Shown in pieces: positions 9,601-18,698 of a DNA stretch of 64,000 nucleotides. The stretch lies in the NCBI RefSeq assembly GCF_014250515.1, contig NZ_CP060202.1, positions 4,351,501 to 4,415,500 of the forward strand, read 5' to 3'. The number at the start of each line of letters is the position of its first letter. Positions within the stretch are counted from its first letter, which is position 1. The notes beneath the pieces were generated by a model that was not told where the DNA came from, made no database searches, and saw nothing but the letters and a program-made list of their open reading frames with translations. The position numbers and the translations under genes were made by a program. Origin of the DNA: Hymenobacter sediminicola (GTDB lineage Bacteria > Bacteroidota > Bacteroidia > Cytophagales > Hymenobacteraceae).

Positions 9601-9666
9601 GCGCCTCTGATACGTACCTGAAGCCTGTGAGTAGCTACGAAGGCCCACATTTGGCAGTGACGCAGG

Positions 9667-10221
9667 TTACAGGGCGGCCTCCTGTGCCTGCCGAACGTCC
9701 CGTAGCGCCTGCTGGACATGGCGCTGCTCGTGCAGCACTACAAACTCCAGGGCTTCGCCGGTGCGCAGCTTCAGCAGCCGAAAAAACTCTACGGGCACGG
9801 CTTTGCGGTTTAGGTCGGCAGTGGCAGCCTGCTGCAGCAGCGCCGCCAGTTGCTTCTGGTGCTGCAGAAACTCCTGTAGCACCGCCACGGTAAGCAGGCT
9901 CCCCGCCGGATTCATATGCTTCACCGTTTTGTGCTGCTTGCGGCTACCGGGCCGCACCATGTCCAACGACTTTCGGCCCAGCCAGCTGTACTGTACTTCG
10001 GCGCGGGCGGCAGCCGGGTGGCGCAGCGCCCGGGCCAGGGCGGGGTTGTAGTAGCGGCAGTAGCGGTTCAGGTGCTCCACGCATTCCAGCGCGCTCCACC
10101 GCTCAGGAGCTGGCTTGCCGTTGAGTAAGGCTTCGGGCAGCGGCAGCAGCTCGGTTTCTACCAGGGTCTGTATGCTGCGAACATTGGTGCGCAAATGCTG
10201 AAGAAATTTGGGGGTGTGCAT
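9667..10221 (-). CDS. DinB-family protein
   Basis: The ATG at 10221 (MHTPKFLQHLRTN) is preferred over a TTG eight codons upstream, giving 184 residues. The protein fits the DinB/YfiT four-helix-bundle family, whose members bind a metal ion through His residues and include thiol-transferases and many proteins of unknown role. The likely metal ligands are His in ECVEHLNRY (about residue 50) and the two His in LHEQRHVQQAL (about residues 160-170). The PERWSALECVEHLN segment is the usual DinB-like opening (a W-S-x-x-E-x-x-x-H-L pattern). No enzyme activity can be assigned. It sits between the small gene and the Crp-type regulator, all on the minus strand. Confidence 0.8.
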   Translation of the reverse strand: MHTPKFLQHLRTNVRSIQTLVETELLPLPEALLNGKPAPERWSALECVEHLNRYCRYYNPALARALRHPAAARAEVQYSWLGRKSLDMVRPGSRKQHKTVKHMNPAGSLLTVAVLQEFLQHQKQLAALLQQAATADLNRKAVPVEFFRLLKLRTGEALEFVVLHEQRHVQQALRDVRQAQEAAL

Positions 10222-10289
10222 AGGAAATGGCCGGATGATGCCCAAAGGTCGGGCAGCGTAGTCCCCGAAACCTTGATTTCACGCAAGAT

Positions 10290-10874
10290 TTAGCGCAGGC
10301 GGCTTAGCGTCTCGGGAGTCATGCGCAGGTAGGAGGCAATGTATTTGCGGGGCACCAGCTGAAACAGGTGCGGACTGCGGGTTCGTAGCCGGTCGAGACG
10401 GCGCTGGGGCTCAGGCAGCAGCAAATCTATTTCCCGCTCGATGCGGCCTACCACCGCTCGTTCCATTTCGGTGCGCCAGAAGCGGGCAATAGCCGGGCGG
10501 CTTTCGAGCAGATCCAGCACGGCGGCCCGGCTGATGCCCAGCAGCCGGCTCCCGCGCAAGGCCTGAATGGCATAATCAGAAGGGCGGCCTTCCACAAAGG
10601 AGGGAAACGAGCAGAGTAAGGTGCCGGCATAGCCGAAACCCACGCATATTTCTTCGGTAGCCACGGGCAGAAAAATCCGCAGCACTCCTTCGGCCACGAA
10701 ATACAGGTAACGCTCTGTCTGTTCGGGCCGGATCAGAAAGTCGTGGCGGGCCAGCACCACCGGCTTGTGCCAGCACGCCACAAACGCGTCAACGTCTGCC
10801 GCGGCTAGGTACGGCACCTGCTGCAGCAACTGCCGCAGCGCAGCTATATCAGCACTGAGCGAAGACACAGGCAT
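10290..10874 (-). CDS. Crp/Fnr-type regulator, cyclic-nucleotide-binding domain
   Basis: The 194-residue protein has an N-terminal cyclic-nucleotide-binding beta-roll (about residues 15-130, with LIRPEQTERYLYFVAEGVLRIF) and a C-terminal helical end (PRKYIASYLRMTPETLSRLR) that matches the recognition helix of a Crp-type winged helix. The linker between is short, and the protein ends in the middle of what would be the DNA-binding domain, which is usual for the small Bacteroidota members. The phosphate-binding loop of cAMP-binding proteins (R-x-A at the G-E-x-A-L site) is not visible, so the ligand is uncertain. It may act on the neighbouring DinB-like gene, but nothing shows this. Confidence 0.82.
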   Translation of the reverse strand: MPVSSLSADIAALRQLLQQVPYLAAADVDAFVACWHKPVVLARHDFLIRPEQTERYLYFVAEGVLRIFLPVATEEICVGFGYAGTLLCSFPSFVEGRPSDYAIQALRGSRLLGISRAAVLDLLESRPAIARFWRTEMERAVVGRIEREIDLLLPEPQRRLDRLRTRSPHLFQLVPRKYIASYLRMTPETLSRLR

Positions 10875-10991
10875 GCGTAGTGTGAGAAGTAAAGGCCCGG
10901 CAAATTAAGCAAGCTTCCACAGCCCCACGAACATAAGTAGCGCCGCTACTGGCTTTCTGCGTATCTTTTGCTAACCAATTTCCTCTTTCCT

Positions 10992-11459
10992 ATGGACTGG
11001 CTTACTGTTGCAATGCTTCTGCTCTTTGGTCTGCTCTTTCTGGCCGCCGAAGTCGTCTTTATTCCGGGCACTACCATTGTGGGCCTGATTGGGTTTGCGC
11101 TGCTGGCTGCCGGCGTGTGGTTTGCCTACCGCGACTTTGGCTCCGCTACCGGCCACATTCTGCTGGTTTCGTCGCTGGCTGTCACGGGCCTGATGATATA
11201 CATTGGACTGAAGCCCAAGAACATGGCCCGCGTAGCCCTGACCGACGTCAACAATTCGCACGTGCGGGACGCCCGCCTACCCGATGTGCAGCCCGGTACT
11301 ACCGGCCGCACGCTTTCGGCGCTACGGCCCGCGGGCACGGTGCTATTCGAGGAAAACCGCCGTGAGGTAACAACCCGCGGCGAGTTTGTACCGGCCGGCA
11401 CCGAGGTGCGCGTGCTGCGCATCGAGCAAAACCGGATTGTGGTAGAAAGTGTGGCATAA
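10992..11459 (+). CDS. nfeD: NfeD-type membrane protein
   Basis: The ATG at 10992 (MDWLTVAMLLLFGLLFLAAEVVF) is the likely start of a 155-residue membrane protein; a longer reading frame begins 24 bases upstream. It has three hydrophobic segments in the first 80 residues and a C-terminal soluble OB-fold NfeD domain (GTTGRTLSALRPAGTVLFEENRREVTTRGEFVPAGTEVRVLR, ending RIVVESVA). NfeD proteins partner flotillin/stomatin-like proteins in membrane microdomains, and the flotillin-like gene floA follows 93 bp downstream on the same strand, the classic pairing. The short form lacks the ClpP-like serine protease domain of long NfeD. An upstream element TATCTTTT (about 10962) resembles a -7 box. Confidence 0.88.
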   Translation: MDWLTVAMLLLFGLLFLAAEVVFIPGTTIVGLIGFALLAAGVWFAYRDFGSATGHILLVSSLAVTGLMIYIGLKPKNMARVALTDVNNSHVRDARLPDVQPGTTGRTLSALRPAGTVLFEENRREVTTRGEFVPAGTEVRVLRIEQNRIVVESVA

Positions 11460-11552
11460 AACTTAGCTTGTAGCCTCAGCAGTCGGTAGAGCAGCCATGG
11501 CCTGGCCGCTTACTTTCCCAAACCAGCACAAGCTTGTGCTACATCACACCCT

Positions 11553-12554
11553 ATGGACTTTCCCATTTTCCCACTCATTGTTGGGGCCATTGTTCTGCTG
11601 GTCTTTCTGTACTTTTTCCCTATCAGCCTCTGGATTACGGCGCTGTTCTCGGGCGTAAAAGTGAGCTTGTTCCAGCTGGCGTTCATGCGGGTGCGCAAAG
11701 TGCCGCCGTCCCTCATCGTCAACTCGATGATTACGAGTACTAAGGCCGGCCTGGAGCTGACTGCCAACGACCTAGAAACGCACTACCTAGCCGGCGGTAA
11801 TATTCCCAGCGTTATTAAGGCCCTGATTTCGGCCGATAAGGCCAATATCCCGCTCACATTCAAGCAGGCCACCGCCATCGACCTGGCCGGCCGCGACGTG
11901 TTTGAGGCCGTAACAACGAGCGTAAATCCCAAGGTGATTAACACGCCGAATGTGGCCGCCGTAGCGCAGGATGGCATTCAGCTCATTGCTAAGGCCCGCA
12001 TTACGGTGCGCGCCAACATCACGCAGTTGGTGGGCGGTGCTGGGGAGGAAACCATTCTGGCCCGCGTTGGGGAAGGCATTGTGACTAGTATCGGTTCGTC
12101 GAAGTCGCACAAAGAGGTGCTCGAAAACCCTGACAAGATTTCCAAGCTCGTGCTCAGCAAAGGCCTCGACGCCGGCACGGCCTTCGAAATCCTGTCCATT
12201 GACATTGCCGACATTGACATAGGAGAAAACATCGGAGCCAAACTGCAGATAGATCAGGCCACTGCCGACCTGAAAGTGGCCGAAGCCAAAGCCGAAGAGC
12301 GCCGGGCAATGGCCGTGGCCGTGGAGCAGGAAAACCGCGCCAAAACCCAGGAAGCCAAAGCCCGCGTGGTAGAAGCCGAAGCCGAGATACCGAAGGCCAT
12401 GGCTGAAGCCTTCCGCTCCGGCAACCTCGGCATCATGGACTATTACAAAATGCGCAACATTCAGTCCGACACCGACATGCGCGACTCCATTGCCAACCCC
12501 GGCAACCAAAGCAGCAGCAGCAAGCCCGGCCGCGACGAAACCCGCCTGAGCTAA
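11553..12554 (+). CDS. floA: Flotillin-like protein FloA
   Basis: This 333-residue protein scaffolds membrane microdomains, anchored by its N-terminal hydrophobic segment (MDFPIFPLIVGAIVLLVFLYFFPI). The PHB/SPFH-type region follows, with KAGLELTANDLETHYLAGGNIPSVIKALISAD as the recognisable FloA motif, then the ITVRANITQLVGGAGEETILARVGEGIV segment. A C-terminal coiled-coil region is rich in Ala, Glu and Lys (about residues 230-290, DLKVAEAKAEERRAMAVAVEQE). The length is that of typical FloA. Its neighbour nfeD lies just upstream and is likely co-transcribed. A terminator at 12579 closes the unit. Confidence 0.93.
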   Translation: MDFPIFPLIVGAIVLLVFLYFFPISLWITALFSGVKVSLFQLAFMRVRKVPPSLIVNSMITSTKAGLELTANDLETHYLAGGNIPSVIKALISADKANIPLTFKQATAIDLAGRDVFEAVTTSVNPKVINTPNVAAVAQDGIQLIAKARITVRANITQLVGGAGEETILARVGEGIVTSIGSSKSHKEVLENPDKISKLVLSKGLDAGTAFEILSIDIADIDIGENIGAKLQIDQATADLKVAEAKAEERRAMAVAVEQENRAKTQEAKARVVEAEAEIPKAMAEAFRSGNLGIMDYYKMRNIQSDTDMRDSIANPGNQSSSSKPGRDETRLS

Positions 12555-12578
12555 ACAGCCAAGCCAGCTAAACACTAC

Positions 12579-12622
12579 AAACGAGAAGGCCCGATCCTGT
12601 TAAGAATCGGGCCTTCTCGTTT
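12579..12622. terminator. Bidirectional terminator after floA
   Basis: Arms AAACGAGAAGGCCCGAT and ATCGGGCCTTCTCGTTT (17 bp each) flank a 10-base loop. It separates floA from the convergent OmpA-type gene whose stop is at 12667. Confidence 0.88.
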
Positions 12623-12666
12623 ACTCGCTTCAGGAAAAGCAGCTGTCAAAGCAGCCTAACAGGACA

Positions 12667-14709
12667 TTACTTCTTCGTAATCCGGAACTCTACGCGGCGG
12701 TTGAGTTTGCGGGTTTCTTCCTGGTCGTTGCTGGCAACGGGCTTCTTGTCACCAAAGCCTTCTGTCGTGATGCGGGTACCACTGACGCCTTTCGAAACAA
12801 TGTACTTTTTCACCTCGTTCACGCGGTCCAAGCTCAGCTTGAGGTTCAGGGTTGGGTCGCCTTGGTTATCGGTGTGGCCTTCCAGCTTGATTTCTACCGT
12901 CGGATACTCTTTTAGCGTCCGAATCAGGCGCTGCAGCTCCGGGTAGGAATTCTCGCGCAGATAGTATTTGCTCTGGGCAAAGAAGATGTTGTTCAGCTTG
13001 ATGGTCTGGCCCACGGCGAAGGGCACCAGAAACAAGTCCTGCGTCACTTCGGAATACTTTTGGCGGTCCGTTACATCGAGGTTGTCGGATTCGGCCAGGT
13101 AGTTAGGCGCTTCGGCGCGGTAGCCGTACTGCACGCCCGAGGGCAGCACAATAGTGTAGGAACCATCTACAGGGTTAGTTTCCGCCACCCCGATTTCTTC
13201 GCCGGTTAGCAGATTTTCATACTTGATAACGGCCTGCACTGGTTTCTTGGTAGCGGCATCCAGTACCCGGCCGCGTACCAGCGTCACCACTTCGGGCTTG
13301 AACTGGGGCGTGAGGCCGATACGGAAGATGTCCTTGGAGCCGTTCATGCCATTGCGGGCCGATACCAGATACGCATCTTCACCAGCTGCCGACACAACAT
13401 AATAGGCGTCGAAATCAGGGGAGTTGACGTTGGGTCCCAGGTTGCGGGGCTTGGTCCAGTTGGTCCACGTATCGTCGAGACGCTTGGAGTAGAAAATGTC
13501 GCTCTTGCCGTAGCCGCCGTGGCCCTCCGAGGCGAAATACAGGGTCTTGTTGTCCGAGGCCAGGAAGGGAGCAAATTCCGGCTTCTTGGTATTCACCGTG
13601 GGGCCCAGGTTGCGGGGCTTACTCCAGGTTTTGCCATCGGCATTGCGGAAGCTCACGAAAATATCCTGCTCACCTTGTCCGTCTTTGCGGTCCACGGCCA
13701 TCAGCAGCGCCTTGCCCGACGGCCCCAGGAAGTAGTCGACGTTTTCGGGGTCGTCGTTGTAGAAATTCTCGATGACTACCTTTTCGGGGCGGCTCCAGCC
13801 GGTTTTGGTGCGCTTGCTGGTGCTCAGGCCCTTGGGGTCGAGCGAACCGTCTTCGTTATAGACGTTAATCAGCACGGCCGTATTTCCGTCCGATGATATC
13901 GAGGCCAGACCGTTGGGGCCGGGCGTATTGATGGGGCCACCAATGTTCTTGGCGGGGTTCCAGGCTTTGTTGGCCGCATTGGCCAGCGTACTGTACCATA
14001 CATCCTGCACGTCGCGGGCACCACCCGAGTTCTGGGGGCTTTCTTGGCGGGCAAAGAACAGCATACGGCCATCAGGCGAGATGACCGGGTGTGTATCAAC
14101 GTATTTGGAGTTGACATTCGGCCCCAGATTCACCATGGCCGAGTCGAATTTCACCCCGTCGTTTTCGCCTTTGAATTCCTTCTTCACCATCGTTTCGGCT
14201 ACGTCGGCAATGCCGATGGCGTCAATCTGGTTTACGCCGTTCACGGCCTTGGTATTCATGGTCACCAGCACGCCAATGGTGCGGTAAGTGGCCGGCGAAA
14301 ACGTTACCTGTAACGACCGAAACTGCTCCGGAATAGGGCCGGGGCTGGTATTCTCGTACACTTGGTGCTTCTGGCCGCGGGTGTCCACCAGCTCAATCTT
14401 CACCACCGAGCCGGGGTTGAAGTTCTCCACTACGGTCACCTGTTTTGCTACCAGCGACTTGCCAAAGCGCACTTCAATGAATTCGTCGCTTCCTTCTTTG
14501 CGCGGAATCCAGGCCTCGTTACTGACCTGGCCCAGGGGCTGGGCATTGGGTTCCCCCAATACTTTTTCAGGCGAGAAGGCCTCTTTGCCTTCCGCTTTCT
14601 GCGACGATACGGCTACCACCTTGGCAGCCCACACGGCGTGCTGCGCCTGCACGCTCCCCGCAACTCCCACGACCAACCCCACCGACAGCAGTAATTTCTG
14701 AATACTCAT
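12667..14709 (-). CDS. OmpA-family protein with PD40 beta-propeller repeats
   Basis: The likely start is the ATG at 14709 (MSIQKLLLSVGLVVGVAGSVQAQ), giving 680 residues with a signal peptide; the longer upstream frame would be N-terminal noise. Domains in order: a galactose-binding/discoidin-like fold (about 20-165), WD40-like PD40 repeats (about 185-470, with SPDGRMLFF, SSDGNTAVL, SDNKTLYFA), a carboxypeptidase-regulatory-like domain (about 470-560, VRGRVLDAATKKPVQAVIKY), and an OmpA peptidoglycan-binding domain (about 570-680, EIKLEGHTDNQGDPTLNLKLSLDR). Similar OmpA-PD40 proteins anchor outer-membrane machinery to peptidoglycan, and the T9SS protein PorE has a related layout, although the TPR repeats of PorE are not seen here. 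It is convergent with floA. Confidence 0.85.
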   Translation of the reverse strand: MSIQKLLLSVGLVVGVAGSVQAQHAVWAAKVVAVSSQKAEGKEAFSPEKVLGEPNAQPLGQVSNEAWIPRKEGSDEFIEVRFGKSLVAKQVTVVENFNPGSVVKIELVDTRGQKHQVYENTSPGPIPEQFRSLQVTFSPATYRTIGVLVTMNTKAVNGVNQIDAIGIADVAETMVKKEFKGENDGVKFDSAMVNLGPNVNSKYVDTHPVISPDGRMLFFARQESPQNSGGARDVQDVWYSTLANAANKAWNPAKNIGGPINTPGPNGLASISSDGNTAVLINVYNEDGSLDPKGLSTSKRTKTGWSRPEKVVIENFYNDDPENVDYFLGPSGKALLMAVDRKDGQGEQDIFVSFRNADGKTWSKPRNLGPTVNTKKPEFAPFLASDNKTLYFASEGHGGYGKSDIFYSKRLDDTWTNWTKPRNLGPNVNSPDFDAYYVVSAAGEDAYLVSARNGMNGSKDIFRIGLTPQFKPEVVTLVRGRVLDAATKKPVQAVIKYENLLTGEEIGVAETNPVDGSYTIVLPSGVQYGYRAEAPNYLAESDNLDVTDRQKYSEVTQDLFLVPFAVGQTIKLNNIFFAQSKYYLRENSYPELQRLIRTLKEYPTVEIKLEGHTDNQGDPTLNLKLSLDRVNEVKKYIVSKGVSGTRITTEGFGDKKPVASNDQEETRKLNRRVEFRITKK

Positions 14710-14825
14710 AAGCTGACTGGCAAAACAACGGCTTGTGGCTCCCGCCCAAACCCGGAAAGATGGTCTCGAACTGACTGAGACGTGAGGGAGGGCCGCTAAG
14801 TTTCGGCGGCCCGCCACAAGAACCC

Positions 14826-14833
14826 CAAAGGTA
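14826..14833 (-). promoter_or_regulatory. Probable -7 promoter element of the OmpA-PD40 gene
   Basis: TACCTTTG on the minus strand fits the Bacteroidota -7 consensus TAnnTTTG. It lies about 116 bp upstream of the assigned ATG at 14709. No clear -33 TTG is seen at the expected spacing. Confidence 0.5.
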
Positions 14834-14994
14834 GGGATACCAACCTCCTGCATGGGTTAAATTTTGATGAAAAACGGAAATAGCCGGCCCGTTGCGGCCG
14901 GCGCCCCGATGAAGTACCTTGCTTACCCAACAGATTGCCGACAACGCTACCTGCTGCAGACGCTGGCGCTACTGCCTGTCTTTGACTGCTTTTC

Positions 14995-17118
14995 ATGAAG
15001 CTACCCGTACCCGCCAAAAGTTCCGCTTATGCTTCTGCTTCCCTGGGTCGCATGGGCGGCGCGCGGACTGGCGGGGCGGGGCGGGAAGTGCTGGTCTGGG
15101 TAATTTTCACCTCTCTTCTGTTACTGCTGCTGCCGCGGCCAGGCCGGGGGCAGGCACTGGTGGATGCCGGCTCGCTGCCGCTGCTGGCCCGCACCGTGCT
15201 GCCCCCGCCCGACTCTTTGCTGCTGCTTACAGTGCAGGCCCGGCGAGTGGGCGTAAGCACCTATGCCCAGCGCACAGCCCTGCTGGGCACCGTGCAACTC
15301 AGCAAACACCAGCAAGTGCGCTACCGACTTCTGAGTGAGTGGATTTATGACTCGCGCGGGGAGCCGCCGTTTGTACGCGAAGACTATGCCGCCGATGCCC
15401 TGCACACCGTAGACTTGGGCGGCGGCTGGCGCACCGGGCAGTTTATTCGCTACGAGCAGAGCCGCGCCAACGCTACCCGCACCGGCCTGTGGCTAGCCCG
15501 CTTCGGCTACGAGCAGGCCCTGCCCCGCCTGCTGCCTACGCAGGCCACCGATTCGCTGTCGGTGATGCGTCTGATTGGGTTTGGGGGCGCGGTACAGGAC
15601 GCCCGCAACGGCCGCCAGGATATGGGCGTGGCGTATGGTGTGGATTTCTCGACGCTGGCATTTCTGCGCGGGGCGGCCGCGCCGCCGCTGGCCCTGCGGC
15701 TGCTGGGCACCCGCGCGCAGCTGGGCCCGCGGGTGTGGCAGCGCCTGCTGGCCGAAGGCTACTACGAGCACACCTTCGACGAATACTCCAGCGGCACGCT
15801 GCGCGGCACCTACCGCGCCCACCGCGCCGAAGACTACGTGCCCGGCAACGTGCAGCGCATTCAGAGCGACACGCTGGCCGGGCAGCTGACGTGGGCCTAC
15901 CGCCTCTCCGATAAGGTGTCGTTTCGGTCGGTGAATGCGCTGGCGCTGCCGAGCCGGGCCTTTGAATACCGCCGCCTGGGGCCCGAGGCGGATACGCTGC
16001 AGGACCTGGGCTACCGGCAGCGCGAGCTGGACACCCGCCAGGAGCTGCGCCTGGGCAGTAAGAAGGTGCAGGCCGTGCTGGCCTTCGGCTACCGGGAGCG
16101 GAACCGCGCTTACACCCTCGAAAACAACCGCAGCCTCACCCCCACCCTCTACGAAGCCGCCCTGGCCCGGGAGCGAATCAAGGACATCAACGAGCGGACC
16201 ACACAGTGGCAAAGCGAGCTGACCTGGCTGCCGGCCCCGCGCCACGCCCTGTCGCTTATTGGGGCAGCCCAGCTGCTACGCGTGACGGCCCCCAGCCGCG
16301 ACAACCAGCAGGACCGCGACGAAGCCCAGCACCAGCTACGCATGACCTGGACCGGGCGCTGGCGCGGCAACTTCCGCACCAGCCTGGCCCTGGCCGGCGA
16401 GTACCGGCAGTTTGTGTTTATCCGGGCCGCCCTCAGCGCCGAAAACTACACCGACCGGCTGCTGCACTGGGAGCCAGGCTTTACGTGGGCGCCGGGCAGG
16501 TTCAGCATCCGGAGCACCTACCACCTGTGGGTGAGCTACCAGGTGCGCGACCGGGCCAGCGAGCAGCTGCGCAACCGCGCCAGCCGGGTGCTGGAGCAGC
16601 AGCAGAACCTCACGTACCAGTTCACGCCCCGCCTGCTGGCCACCGTAGACTATGCCCGCCGCGAAAACCGGGTGGGGCTGCTGCGCTGGCCGGCCTTCAA
16701 GGAAAGCCCCCTCGATACCACCATCACTCACGACCTGCGCGGCGGCCTGCGCTACGGCTGGACCGGCCGCCGCCGGCCCGTGGCCAGCGCCAGCAGCCTG
16801 CGCCTCGGCTACCGGTTTCTGGAGCAGCGCACCCACAGCCGCGCCGCGCTGGTGCAGGATGCCGGCCCCGCCACCCTCATCTACCTGCGCGCCCTCACCC
16901 GCCAGCAGGGCCCCGATATAGCTTACGAGCGGCGGGCCGGGGCTCTGGCCCTCTCGGCCAGCCTGTGGCTGCAGGAGCTGCGCACCCTCGCGCGCTACCG
17001 CCCCGGCACCGGCGCCTTCGTGGGCACCAGTTACACCCCCGACGACCTCGCCCGCACCACCCACGACCTCTACCCCTACTTCGAAGTGGCTCTGGCCTGG
17101 CGCCTGCGGCAGTGGTAG
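14995..17118 (+). CDS. GC-rich probable outer membrane beta-barrel protein, unrecognised
   Basis: The frame gives 707 residues. After a basic N-terminus there is a hydrophobic segment (VLVWVIFTSLLLLLLPRP, about residues 33-50), which would be a signal peptide or membrane anchor. The rest is a long series of 10-20 residue amphipathic segments rich in Arg, Tyr and Trp (GYRERNRAYTLENNRSLTP, YHLWVSYQVRDRASEQLRNR), ending in a Trp (VALAWRLRQW). This looks like a large outer-membrane beta-barrel with a C-terminal aromatic. No known family motif is visible. Codon use is very GC-rich compared with the neighbours. It is followed 53 bp later by a T9SS cargo gene on the same strand. Confidence 0.6.
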   Translation: MKLPVPAKSSAYASASLGRMGGARTGGAGREVLVWVIFTSLLLLLLPRPGRGQALVDAGSLPLLARTVLPPPDSLLLLTVQARRVGVSTYAQRTALLGTVQLSKHQQVRYRLLSEWIYDSRGEPPFVREDYAADALHTVDLGGGWRTGQFIRYEQSRANATRTGLWLARFGYEQALPRLLPTQATDSLSVMRLIGFGGAVQDARNGRQDMGVAYGVDFSTLAFLRGAAAPPLALRLLGTRAQLGPRVWQRLLAEGYYEHTFDEYSSGTLRGTYRAHRAEDYVPGNVQRIQSDTLAGQLTWAYRLSDKVSFRSVNALALPSRAFEYRRLGPEADTLQDLGYRQRELDTRQELRLGSKKVQAVLAFGYRERNRAYTLENNRSLTPTLYEAALARERIKDINERTTQWQSELTWLPAPRHALSLIGAAQLLRVTAPSRDNQQDRDEAQHQLRMTWTGRWRGNFRTSLALAGEYRQFVFIRAALSAENYTDRLLHWEPGFTWAPGRFSIRSTYHLWVSYQVRDRASEQLRNRASRVLEQQQNLTYQFTPRLLATVDYARRENRVGLLRWPAFKESPLDTTITHDLRGGLRYGWTGRRRPVASASSLRLGYRFLEQRTHSRAALVQDAGPATLIYLRALTRQQGPDIAYERRAGALALSASLWLQELRTLARYRPGTGAFVGTSYTPDDLARTTHDLYPYFEVALAWRLRQW

Positions 17119-17171
17119 GTTTTGTACTGGGAATTATGCGGGTTAGAACACGCTATACTCCCGCTTATCCG

Positions 17172-18698
17172 ATGCGCTTCGTTGCCTCTATCCTGTTGCT
17201 GCTAACCCTGCTATTGCCAGCTCGTGCGCAACGGCTGGTGCAGGAGCGGGTATATCCCAACCCCACAAATCCCAGCGCCGGCATTGGCTTCAATGACCTA
17301 CGGCTCATGCCCGGCGGGGACTTAGCCGCGTCCGGCCCCGCCTCCGACCCTGCCTCCGGTTTTCGCAACCACCTGTGGCGTATCCGCGCTGCCACGCTGG
17401 ATACGGTGTGGCACCGGGTAGGTGTGGGCATGTTCTCCGGCGACCAGCGCCTGCATGTGCTGGCCGACGGCTCGCTGACCTTCTGCGGCAATTACCTCCC
17501 GCCCACGTACCGTCGCGAAACCGTGGTGCAACGCTTCTCCGCGGCCGGCCAACTCCGCACCATGGTGCCTACAGTCAATCCCTTCGGCACAGACCGTATT
17601 TTTGGTGCCTCCTTATTGGCGCCCGGCAACGGCTATTTTATTGCCCTCACTTCCTTTCCGGCCACACGCCTGCGGGGCCAGTTGATTCGTACTGACAGCA
17701 GTGGCAACCTCCACTGGATTCGTAACCAAGGATGGCAGTATAATGACTACTGGATTGACATGCAGTACACCCGCTCAGGGAATCTGCTGCTAGCGGGCAT
17801 CTCACAGGTACCAAACACTCCCCGCTTTGTGCTCAAGTTACTGGAAGTCAATCTACAGGGAGACTCAGTGCAGGGAAGGTTGATTGCACCATTGGGGACA
17901 AACTATAACGTGGAAATGCATCTAGTCTACAACCGGTTGCTACCCACGGCCGATGGGGGTTACCTGCTGCCGGGCCGCGTCGATACGGTGGACGCGCAGG
18001 GTCGCAGTGTGCCCATGCCTATCCTCGTTAAGGTCAATGCCCAACTGCAACCGCAGTGGACTTACGTGCACCGGGCGTTGTGGCCGCAAAGTGGGTTATA
18101 TGGCAATATGGTAGCTTTACAGGACGGCTCCGTGCTTGTGCAGGCCTACTACTACAATCCGCGCACACTCTCCGACCGACTGCGCCTGCACCGCTTCAGC
18201 GCCACTGGCCAGCTCTTGAGTACAATGGAGTTGCCCAGTGTAGTGTGCCCGTCCGTTCGACCAGCCCCTATGGTGCCGGATGCCACGGGGCGTTATCTGT
18301 ACATCGGAGGCTCTTGCTCTGACTATATCAGTGGCAACCGAAGCGGGGCCTACTTGGCGGTGGTAGACCTGCAAAGCCTGCCCGGTGCCGTCGTGCTCAG
18401 TGTCCCGCAGCCCGCACAGCCCACCGCCGCCGCCCCGCTCACCTTCGCACTGTTTCCCAACCCGGCCACTACCACGGCCACCGTGCGTTACCAGCTGCCG
18501 GCCGGCACCACTGCCGCCGCGCTGCACCTCACGGATGCCACCGGGCGGCTGGTGCGCCGGCTGACGCTGCGCGGCGGCAGCGGCGGGGAAGTGGCCGTGC
18601 CGCTGGCCGGGCTGGCGCCGGGCCTGTACGGGGCCACGCTGCTGGCGGCCGACGGACGGCCCCTGGCTACGCGCCGGCTGGCCGTGGCCACGGAGTAG
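17172..18698 (+). CDS. Secreted protein with C-terminal T9SS type A sorting domain
   Basis: The ATG at 17172 begins a signal peptide (MRFVASILLLLTLLLPARAQ), giving 508 residues. A start 12 codons upstream at 17136 is possible but adds a basic, non-hydrophobic stretch. The body is beta-rich with repeated short motifs around Gly-Asn-Leu and Leu-Leu-Pro-Gly-Arg, resembling propeller blades. The last about 80 residues (FALFPNPATTTATVRYQLP, then LYGATLLAADGRPLATRRLAVATE) are a type IX secretion sorting domain, which directs transport across the outer membrane. Function of the cargo is unknown. It is 53 bp downstream of the probable barrel gene, same strand, which suggests a shared transcript. Confidence 0.78.
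   Translation: MRFVASILLLLTLLLPARAQRLVQERVYPNPTNPSAGIGFNDLRLMPGGDLAASGPASDPASGFRNHLWRIRAATLDTVWHRVGVGMFSGDQRLHVLADGSLTFCGNYLPPTYRRETVVQRFSAAGQLRTMVPTVNPFGTDRIFGASLLAPGNGYFIALTSFPATRLRGQLIRTDSSGNLHWIRNQGWQYNDYWIDMQYTRSGNLLLAGISQVPNTPRFVLKLLEVNLQGDSVQGRLIAPLGTNYNVEMHLVYNRLLPTADGGYLLPGRVDTVDAQGRSVPMPILVKVNAQLQPQWTYVHRALWPQSGLYGNMVALQDGSVLVQAYYYNPRTLSDRLRLHRFSATGQLLSTMELPSVVCPSVRPAPMVPDATGRYLYIGGSCSDYISGNRSGAYLAVVDLQSLPGAVVLSVPQPAQPTAAAPLTFALFPNPATTTATVRYQLPAGTTAAALHLTDATGRLVRRLTLRGGSGGEVAVPLAGLAPGLYGATLLAADGRPLATRRLAVATE

Noticed and set aside
16206..17171. N-terminal part of an 830-codon frame overlapping the probable barrel
   Set aside because: It is Pro/Arg/Ala-rich shadow of the barrel gene. 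The real gene starts at 17172 where a signal peptide begins.
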